Origin: an uncultured Massilia sp.
GTDB lineage: Bacteria; Pseudomonadota; Gammaproteobacteria; Burkholderiales; Burkholderiaceae
Direction of reading: 5' to 3'
Assembly (NCBI GenBank): GCA_946886065.1
Contig: CAMPHU010000150.1
Coordinates: forward strand, 1-11,453
DNA: 11,453 nucleotides
A program made the translations under genes and the position numbers. The notes below the pieces were generated by a model. That model was not told the DNA's origin. It worked only from the letters and a program-made list of their open reading frames with translations, and searched no databases. Below, piece after piece: positions 6,154 through 11,453 of the stretch. Position 1 is the first letter of the stretch; the number at the start of each line of letters is the position of its first letter.

Positions 6154-6162
6154 TGCTATAGT
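6154..6162 (+). promoter_or_regulatory. Extended -10 promoter of purT
   Basis: TGCTATAGT is an extended -10 (TGN followed by TATAGT, 5 of 6). No convincing -35 is present at 17 bp (CTGCAC at 6134-6139). Predicted transcription start is near 6169, about 44 nt before ATG 6213. No operator is evident. Confidence 0.5.
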
Positions 6163-6212
6163 CGCACCCGTTCTGGCCGTGCGTGCCAGCCCGCCTTCAT
6201 CCCAAGACAAAC

Positions 6213-7430
6213 ATGACCACGACTCCCCGCACTCTCGGCACCCCGCTCTCCCCTTCCGCCACCAAAGTGATGCTGCTCGGCTCCGGCGAACTCGGCAAGG
6301 AGGTGATCATCGCGCTGCAGCGCCTCGGCGTGGAGGTGATCGCCGTCGACCGCTACCCCAACGCACCCGGCCACCAGGTGGCGCACCGCGCCCACGTGAT
6401 CGACATGACCGACGGCGACGCCCTCGCCGCCCTGATCGCGCGGGAAGCCCCCGACCTGGTGGTGCCGGAAATCGAAGCCATCGCCACCGACAAGCTGGCC
6501 GAGCTGGAAGCCGCCGGCGCGATCACCTGCATCCCGACCGCGCGCGCGGCCCAGCTGACCATGAACCGCGAAGGCATCCGCCGCCTCGCCGCCGAAGACC
6601 TCGGCCTGCCGACCTCGCCCTACCGTTTCGCCAGCAGCCTGGAAGAACTGGAACAGGCCTGCGCCGCCGTCGGCTTCCCCTGCGTGGTCAAGCCCGTGAT
6701 GTCCTCGTCGGGCAAGGGCCAGTCCAAGCTCGACGCCGCCGGCGAGGTCAAGGCCGCCTGGGACTACGCCGCCAGCGGCGGACGGGTCGACGCCGGCCGC
6801 GTGATCGCGGAAGGCTTCATCGACTTCGACTACGAAATCACCCTGCTCACCGTGCGCTCGCTCGGCGCCGACGGGCGGGTAGAGACCGGCTTCTGCGAGC
6901 CGATCGGCCACAAGCAGGTGCACGGCGACTATGTGGAATCCTGGCAGCCGCACCCGATGCAGCCGCTGGCGCTGGAACGCGCGCGCGACATCGCGGCCAA
7001 GGTCACCGCCAACCTGGGCGGCCTGGGCGTGTTCGGCGTCGAGCTGTTCGTCAAGGGCGACATGGTGTGGTTCTCGGAAGTGAGCCCGCGCCCGCACGAC
7101 ACCGGCATGGTCACCATGGCCAGCCAGGTGCAGAGCGAGTTCGAGCTGCACGCGAAGGCCGTGCTCGGCCTGCCGGTCGACACCTCGCTGCGCGCGCCGG
7201 GCGCGTCCGCCGTCATCTATGGCCAGCTCGAGGAAGCCGGCATCGGCTTCGAAGGCGTGGCCGAGGCGCTGCGCGTGCCGGGCGCCGACATCCGCCTGTT
7301 CGGCAAGCCGGAATCCTTCGCGCGCCGCCGCATGGGCGTGGCGCTGGCCACTGCGGGCGACATCGACAGCGCCCGCGCACGGGCGCTCGAAGCGGCGGCC
7401 AAGGTCAAGCCGGTGACGGGCAAGCGCTGA
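6213..7430 (+). CDS. purT: Formate-dependent phosphoribosylglycinamide formyltransferase (GAR transformylase 2)
   Basis: PurT makes formylglycinamide ribonucleotide from glycinamide ribonucleotide, formate and ATP, the folate-independent version of the third step of purine synthesis. The 405-residue product follows E. coli PurT almost end to end: [14 protein letters not shown] near residue 19, [53 protein letters not shown], the ATP-grasp loop [12 protein letters not shown] near 160, [26 protein letters not shown] and the metal/phosphate motif [14 protein letters not shown] near 288. ATG 6213 is chosen because it begins where the E. coli protein begins; an in-frame GTG at 6183 would add ten non-conserved residues. 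The Shine-Dalgarno is weak (AAGA). Monocistronic, convergent with the RHH gene 21 bp downstream. Confidence 0.97.
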   Translation: MTTTPRTLGTPLSPSATKVMLLGSGELGKEVIIALQRLGVEVIAVDRYPNAPGHQVAHRAHVIDMTDGDALAALIAREAPDLVVPEIEAIATDKLAELEAAGAITCIPTARAAQLTMNREGIRRLAAEDLGLPTSPYRFASSLEELEQACAAVGFPCVVKPVMSSSGKGQSKLDAAGEVKAAWDYAASGGRVDAGRVIAEGFIDFDYEITLLTVRSLGADGRVETGFCEPIGHKQVHGDYVESWQPHPMQPLALERARDIAAKVTANLGGLGVFGVELFVKGDMVWFSEVSPRPHDTGMVTMASQVQSEFELHAKAVLGLPVDTSLRAPGASAVIYGQLEEAGIGFEGVAEALRVPGADIRLFGKPESFARRRMGVALATAGDIDSARARALEAAAKVKPVTGKR

Positions 7431-7451
7431 CAGGCGCGGCGCGGATGCCGG

Positions 7452-7646
7452 CTACTCGTCCTCCGCGCCCGCGTCCCTGCCTTTGGCGCCGACGTACTTC
7501 ACGCCGCGCCGGGCCAGGGCTTCCCGCAACAGGAATTCGATCTCGGCGTTCACGCTGCGCAAGTCACGCGCGGCGAGACGCTGCAGCTCTTCCCACAGTG
7601 CGGGGTCGATCCGTAGCGGGAACGCTTTTTTACCTGGACTTGCCAT
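7452..7646 (-). CDS. Small Arc-like ribbon-helix-helix DNA-binding protein
   Basis: A 64-residue protein with a clear ribbon-helix-helix fold: strand KKAFPLRI (6-13), helix A from PALWEELQRLAARD (about 15-28), turn, helix B from SVNAEIEFLLREALARRG (about 31-48), then a charged tail. The RSVNAEI segment closely matches phage P22 Arc (RSVNSEI), so the protein should dimerise and bind a palindromic operator through its paired strands. It lies 12 bp after the SPFH gene on the same strand, as the second gene of an operon. It is probably the autoregulator of that operon through the palindrome at 8582-8597. Antitoxins often share this fold, but no toxin-like partner is present. Shine-Dalgarno is weak (ACGAG). 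Confidence 0.87.
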   Translation of the reverse strand: MASPGKKAFPLRIDPALWEELQRLAARDLRSVNAEIEFLLREALARRGVKYVGAKGRDAGAEDE

Positions 7647-7658
7647 GCTCGTCGGCGA

Positions 7659-8552
7659 CTAGTTATACAGGGTGCCCGTGTTGACGATCGGCTGGGTCTC
7701 CTTGTCCGAGCACAGCACCACGAGCAGGTTGCTGACCATGGCCGCCTTGCGCTCGTCGTCAAGCTCGACGATGCCGCGCTCGGACAAGCCCCTCAGCGCC
7801 GCTTCCACCATGCTCACGGCGCCATGCACGATCTTGGCGCGGGCGCTGATGATCGCTTCGGCCTGCTGGCGCCGCAACATGACCTGGGCGATTTCGGCAG
7901 CATACGCCAAGTGCGTGAGCTTTGCGTCCAGCACCTCCACACCCGCCGCCTCGAACCGCGCCTGCAGCTCGCATTTGAGCGCGTCGGCGACCGCGTCCAT
8001 GCCCGAGCGCAGCGTGGTCTCGCCTTCGGACAAGTCTTCGCCTTCGTCGTAGGCGTATTGCGCGGCCAGGTGGCGCAACGCGGCTTCCGCCTGGATCGCG
8101 ACATAGCGCTCGAAATCATCGACTTCGAAGACGGCCTGGGCGGTGTCGCGGACGCGCCAGACGACGGCAGCGCTGATCTCGACCGGGTTGCCGCGCTTGT
8201 CGTTCACCTTGAGCGTGGGGGCATTGAAATTGCGGGCGCGCAGGGAAAGCCGGCGTTTCACGTAGAAGGGAAACGCCCAGCGCAGGCCTTCGCTGCGGTC
8301 GGTGCCGATGTACTTGCCGAACAGGGTCAGGATCGCGCTTTCGTTTGGCTGGAGCATGAACAGGCCCGTGAAGCACAATGCCGCGCCCAGTCCCATCAAC
8401 AGACTCCCCAGCAGGAAGACAGGGCCGTTCGCATCGACCGCTGTCGTAAAGGAGTACACGGCTCCGAGCGCCAACACAATCCCGACAGCAGCTACCAGGT
8501 AGCCATTTGCGGACGAAAATGCCATTTCACGGCGGGCTTGTACTGAATTCAT
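7659..8552 (-). CDS. SPFH/band-7 (stomatin/prohibitin-like) membrane protein
   Basis: A 297-residue inner-membrane protein of the SPFH superfamily, which form large oligomeric scaffolds in membrane microdomains. Two hydrophobic helices (about 18-38 and 44-67) precede the SPFH domain, which begins at [20 protein letters not shown] and runs through [59 protein letters not shown] and [39 protein letters not shown] (to about 238). A short C-terminal region without the long coiled coil of flotillin follows. ATG 8552 has AGAGGAG 7 nt upstream. It is the first gene of an operon with the RHH protein and is divergent from the TonB receptor. The specific role, for example membrane stress or protease scaffolding, cannot be read from sequence. 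Confidence 0.93.
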   Translation of the reverse strand: MNSVQARREMAFSSANGYLVAAVGIVLALGAVYSFTTAVDANGPVFLLGSLLMGLGAALCFTGLFMLQPNESAILTLFGKYIGTDRSEGLRWAFPFYVKRRLSLRARNFNAPTLKVNDKRGNPVEISAAVVWRVRDTAQAVFEVDDFERYVAIQAEAALRHLAAQYAYDEGEDLSEGETTLRSGMDAVADALKCELQARFEAAGVEVLDAKLTHLAYAAEIAQVMLRRQQAEAIISARAKIVHGAVSMVEAALRGLSERGIVELDDERKAAMVSNLLVVLCSDKETQPIVNTGTLYN

Positions 8553-8581
8553 GCTGGGACTCCTCTTTAGCGGACAACATC

Positions 8582-8597
8582 AAAGTGATATCACTTT
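8582..8597 (-). promoter_or_regulatory. Perfect 16-bp palindrome at the SPFH-RHH promoter, predicted RHH operator
   Basis: AAAGTGATATCACTTT is fully self-complementary. It overlaps five of the six bases of the -10 element and covers the predicted transcription start, so a bound protein would block initiation. The size and symmetry suit one or two dimers of a ribbon-helix-helix repressor such as the protein encoded at 7452-7646. Confidence 0.75.
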
Positions 8598-8621
8598 AGG
8601 ATCACCAAAAGTTATTGTCAA
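8593..8621 (-). promoter_or_regulatory. Promoter of the SPFH-RHH operon
   Basis: On the minus strand a perfect -35 TTGACA (8621-8616) and a -10 TAAAGT (8598-8593, 4 of 6) are 17 bp apart. The predicted leader is about 34 nt and ends with a strong Shine-Dalgarno before ATG 8552. Confidence 0.75.
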
Positions 8622-8667
8622 GCAATTTTGATAAGTCCTCCATGAGGTCGAGCCGGCACACCAATGG

Positions 8668-8696
8668 TTGACATACATGAAAACGCAAATGATAAT
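8668..8696 (+). promoter_or_regulatory. Promoter of the TonB-dependent receptor operon
   Basis: A perfect -35 TTGACA (8668-8673) and a -10 GATAAT (8691-8696, 5 of 6) are 17 bp apart. The start would fall near 8703, inside the Fur box. The leader is about 29 nt with no clear Shine-Dalgarno before ATG 8732. Confidence 0.82.
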
Positions 8697-8706
8697 TATT
8701 ATCATT
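8688..8706 (+). promoter_or_regulatory. Fur box
   Basis: AATGATAATTATTATCATT is a perfect 9-1-9 inverted repeat that closely resembles the 19-bp Fur consensus (GATAATGATAATCATTATC and its overlapping-heptamer form). It contains the whole -10 and the expected transcription start, so iron-loaded Fur should repress the receptor operon. An outer GCAAAT (8685-8690) / ATTTGC (8710-8715) repeat flanks it. Confidence 0.92.
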
Positions 8707-8731
8707 ACGATTTGCATTAAAACAAACTTCC

Positions 8732-10843
8732 ATGCCTGCTCCCGCCATTCCGAAGCGCCACGCCGCCAGCCTGCTCGTCCTGTCCGCCCTCCTTCCCGCG
8801 CATGCGCAGACGCTGCCTGCCGGCACCGCCCAGGTGATCGTCAGCGCTACCGGCTACCGCACCACCGGCACCAAGTCGGATCTCAAGCCCCTGGAAGCGC
8901 CGATGAGCTACGAGGTCTACGACAACGAGCTGCTCAGCGCGCGCCAGGCCGACAGCGTCAATGAAGCCCTGCGCTACGTGCCGGGCGTGACGCCCGAGAG
9001 CCGTTCGACCGTGACGATCTTCGACCAGTACACGATCCGCGGCTTCGAGAGCTACCGCAACTACTACGACGGCCTGCCGCTGCAGTACGACGGCTTGTGG
9101 AACCTGGTGCCGCAGGTGGACGCCTTCGCCACCGAGAGCGTGGAAGTGCTGAAGGGACCGGTGTCGGTGCTGTACGGCTCGGCCCCGCCGGGCGGCATGG
9201 TCAACCAGACCGCCAAGCAGCCGCGCTCGAAGCAGGAGACCCAGCTGCGCGCCCGCATCGGCACCAATGCCTTGCGCGAGCTGGCGCTGGACAGCATGGG
9301 CCCGCTGTCGAAAGACATCGACTACCGCGTGATCGCGCTGGCGCGCGAGCGCGACGGCCAGCAGGCGACGACGCGGGAAGAACGCCGCCTGTTCGCGCCT
9401 TCCCTCACCTGGCGCATCAGCCCCTCGACGCGCCTCAACCTCAACCTGTACTACCAGGACGATCCGGCCCTGATTCCGTCGACGCCGCTGCCGGCCACCG
9501 GCGCCCTGCGCGATGCGCCCTACGGCCGGCTGGATGCCGACGCCTTCGCCGGCGACGCCGGCTGGTCGGGCATGGAGCGCAAGACCCTGCTGTCCGGCTG
9601 GAAGTTCGAACACGCCTTCAACGACACGGTGAGCTTCCTGCAGAACTTCCGCTACACCAAGGCCGACGGCTTCCAGCGCAACACCTACAACAACGGCCTG
9701 CTGGCCGACAAGCGCACCCTGCTGCGCTCGGCCTATTTCACCGACGAGGCCATGCACGGCTACGTGGTCGACAACCAGTTCGCCTTCCGCTTCAGCAGCG
9801 GGTCCTGGAGCCACCGCGTGCTGGCCGGCGCCGACTACCAGAAGCTGCGCACCAGCGTGCGCTACGGCGACACGCTGGGCACGAATACGCCGTCCATCGA
9901 CCTGGGCAGCCCGAACCACCATTTGTTCGACGTGGCCGCCCTGCCCTTCGGCTTCTACACCGAGCGCCATGGCATCCGCCAGTCGCAGCTCGGCTTCTAC
10001 CTGCAGGACGAGGCCAGGCTCGGCCCGCTGACCCTGCTGGCCGGCCTGCGCCGCGACCGCTACCGCAGCGAGGACGCCAGGCAGTCGACCTACGACGGCT
10101 TTCCATCGGGCGGCACGACCTCGATCGCCCAGGAACGCACCAGCGGCCGCATCGCCGCGATCGTCCAGATCGGGAATGGCTGGGCGCCCTACCTCAACTA
10201 CTCGACCTCCTTCGAGCCGGCATCCGGCGTCGACTCGGTGACCGGCACGGCCTTCAAGCCGACCACGGCCAAGCAGATCGAGGGCGGCGTCAAGTACCGC
10301 TCGCAGGATGGCCGCACCCAGTTCACCGCGGCCGGCTTCGAGATCCGCAAGCAGAACGTGGTCGTCAACACGCCCGACTTCATGCAGTACACCCAGAACG
10401 GCGAAGTACGCTCCACCGGCGTCGAGGTCTCGTGGAACCAGGCCCTGGGCGACCGCCTGGACTTCACCCTGGGCCTGACCCGCCTCGACATGGAGGTCAC
10501 CGAGAACAAGTCCGATACCTCGCTGGTCGGCAAGCGCCCGGTGTGGGTAGCCGACAAACAGGCCTCGCTGTGGCTGAACTACCAGCCAATCGACGCGCTC
10601 GACCTGAGCACGGGCGTGCGCTACGTGGGCGAGAGCCAGATGGATGCCCTGAACACCGGCGTCGTGCCCTCGTACACCGTGTTCGATGCGGCTGCGATGT
10701 ATCGGCTCAACAAGACCTGGCGCCTGGGCCTTACCGCCAGCAACCTGGGCGACAAGCGCTACGTCGGCGCCTGCCACAGCACCCAGAACTGCTGGATGGG
10801 TGCGGAGCGCAGCGTCGAGCTGACCCTGCACGCCGCGTTCTGA
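8732..10843 (+). CDS. TonB-dependent siderophore receptor, FhuA/FoxA-like
   Basis: A 703-residue outer-membrane receptor predicted to import a ferric siderophore using TonB-ExbBD energy. A signal peptide covers residues 1-25 (basic PKRH, then ASLLVLSALLP, cleavage after AHA). A likely TonB box is QVIVSATG (34-41). The plug domain (about 50-165) includes ADSVNEALRYVPGV, YTIRGFESYRNYYDGLP and VEVLKGPVSVLYGSAPPGGMVNQTAKQP. The barrel follows, with the family ending ASNLGDKRYVGAC, then CWMGAERSVELTLHAAF and a terminal Phe. The paired Cys and the WMGAER segment near the end resemble hydroxamate receptors of the FhuA/FoxA group; the ligand itself is inferred. It lies behind a Fur box and is followed 13 bp later by a PepSY-type membrane protein gene. 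Confidence 0.95.
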   Translation: MPAPAIPKRHAASLLVLSALLPAHAQTLPAGTAQVIVSATGYRTTGTKSDLKPLEAPMSYEVYDNELLSARQADSVNEALRYVPGVTPESRSTVTIFDQYTIRGFESYRNYYDGLPLQYDGLWNLVPQVDAFATESVEVLKGPVSVLYGSAPPGGMVNQTAKQPRSKQETQLRARIGTNALRELALDSMGPLSKDIDYRVIALARERDGQQATTREERRLFAPSLTWRISPSTRLNLNLYYQDDPALIPSTPLPATGALRDAPYGRLDADAFAGDAGWSGMERKTLLSGWKFEHAFNDTVSFLQNFRYTKADGFQRNTYNNGLLADKRTLLRSAYFTDEAMHGYVVDNQFAFRFSSGSWSHRVLAGADYQKLRTSVRYGDTLGTNTPSIDLGSPNHHLFDVAALPFGFYTERHGIRQSQLGFYLQDEARLGPLTLLAGLRRDRYRSEDARQSTYDGFPSGGTTSIAQERTSGRIAAIVQIGNGWAPYLNYSTSFEPASGVDSVTGTAFKPTTAKQIEGGVKYRSQDGRTQFTAAGFEIRKQNVVVNTPDFMQYTQNGEVRSTGVEVSWNQALGDRLDFTLGLTRLDMEVTENKSDTSLVGKRPVWVADKQASLWLNYQPIDALDLSTGVRYVGESQMDALNTGVVPSYTVFDAAAMYRLNKTWRLGLTASNLGDKRYVGACHSTQNCWMGAERSVELTLHAAF

Positions 10844-10856
10844 CCGGGAGCACCGC

Positions 10857-11453
10857 ATGAGCTTCCGCGCCTGGTACACCGTGCACAAATGGACCAGCCT
10901 GGTCTCGACCCTGTTCCTGCTGATGCTGTGCGTGACGGGGCTGCCGCTGATCTTCTCGCACGAGATCAGCCACCTGCTGGGCACCAGCGCGGATGCGCCG
11001 CAGCTGGCCACCGGTCATACGGGCCGCGCCAGCATCGACGCCATCGTGGCCGATGCCCAGGCCCGACGGCCGCAGGATGTGCCGCAGTTCCTGGTGGCCG
11101 AGGCGGACGAGCCGGAGCTGCTCTATGTGCGCATGGCGGACCGCATCGATTCGCCCGGCCTGACGGCCTTCTACACCTACGACGCGCGCACCGGCGAGTT
11201 CCTCAGTGAATACCCGCTGGGCCAGGGCTTCATGGACGTGATGCTGCGCCTGCATGTCGACATGTACATGGGCATCGGCGGAACCCTGTTCCTGGGCCTG
11301 ATGGGGCTGCTGCTGGCGGCGTCCATCGTGTCGGGCATCTATGTGTACGGGCCGTACATGAAGAAGCTGCGCTTCGGCAGCATCCGGCGCGACCGCGCCA
11401 CGCGGCTCAAGTGGCTCGACCAGCATAACCTGCTGGGCATGGTGACCCTGGTG
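10857..11453 (+). CDS. PepSY-associated TM-helix protein (PiuB-like), 3' end outside window
   Basis: The first 199 residues of an inner-membrane protein of the PepSY-associated/iron-regulated membrane protein family, often encoded beside siderophore receptors and proposed to reduce or release iron from siderophores. Helix 1 is about residues 13-35 (SLVSTLFLLMLCVTGLPLIF). A periplasmic PepSY-like segment follows (about 55-125, with FYTYDARTGEFLSEYPLG), and helix 2 is about 138-162. Conserved His residues that could be haem ligands are visible: His10 in VHKW, His133 in RLHVDMYMG and His190 in WLDQHNLLGM. ATG 10857 has GGGAG 6 nt upstream. The frame stays open to the last base. It is 13 bp after the receptor stop, so it is the second gene of the Fur-controlled operon. 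Confidence 0.9.
   Translation, partial: MSFRAWYTVHKWTSLVSTLFLLMLCVTGLPLIFSHEISHLLGTSADAPQLATGHTGRASIDAIVADAQARRPQDVPQFLVAEADEPELLYVRMADRIDSPGLTAFYTYDARTGEFLSEYPLGQGFMDVMLRLHVDMYMGIGGTLFLGLMGLLLAASIVSGIYVYGPYMKKLRFGSIRRDRATRLKWLDQHNLLGMVTLV

Noticed and set aside
7452..8552. RHH gene as an antitoxin of a toxin-antitoxin pair
   Set aside because: The partner is a 297-residue SPFH membrane protein with no toxin domain, and the gene order (large gene first) is not the usual one.
8717..11011. Long open frame (about 764 codons) on the minus strand across the receptor gene
   Set aside because: It is antisense to a well-supported TonB receptor and resembles no protein family; its His/Val/Gly/Ala/Gln-rich composition is what GC-rich codon bias yields on the opposite strand.

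Overview
The window is chromosomal DNA from a high-GC Gram-negative bacterium, most likely a betaproteobacterium of the Massilia/Oxalobacteraceae type. This is inferred from the GC-rich codon use, the gene families present and an outer-membrane TonB receptor; there is no 16S gene to confirm it. Genes are densely packed. There is no transposase, integrase, phage gene or CRISPR array. Both ends are cut inside genes.

Layout: (1) 1-489 is the tail of an unrecognised protein. (2) 505-1396 is an arylamine N-acetyltransferase behind a promoter with a SoxR/MerR-type operator and the 19-bp spacer typical of that class. (3) 1388-3951 is a divergent unit: a Rid-family protein and an Old Yellow Enzyme-type flavin oxidoreductase, translationally coupled on the minus strand, face a GcvA-like LysR regulator on the plus strand. 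Their two -35 elements overlap inside one perfect 8-4-8 inverted repeat. (4) 3965-5936 holds a MocR/PdxR-type regulator (GntR domain plus aminotransferase fold) divergent from a rhodanese-domain protein. (5) 5952-6108 is a tRNA-Asn(GTT) on the minus strand with its own promoter and an intrinsic terminator. (6) 6213-7430 is purT, formate-dependent GAR transformylase. (7) 7452-8621 is a minus-strand operon of an SPFH/band-7 membrane protein and a small Arc-like ribbon-helix-helix protein, with a perfect 16-bp palindrome at its promoter. (8) 8668-11453 is an iron-uptake operon: a perfect 19-bp Fur box inside the promoter, a TonB-dependent siderophore receptor and the start of a PepSY-type inner-membrane protein.

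The region combines housekeeping genes (purT, tRNA-Asn) with small, locally regulated modules for detoxification, redox chemistry and iron. The signals most worth a second look are regulatory: the SoxR-like box before the acetyltransferase, the palindrome controlling the SPFH/RHH pair, and the shared dyad between the Rid-OYE operon and its LysR neighbour. All assignments come from reading sequence motifs; no database search was possible.
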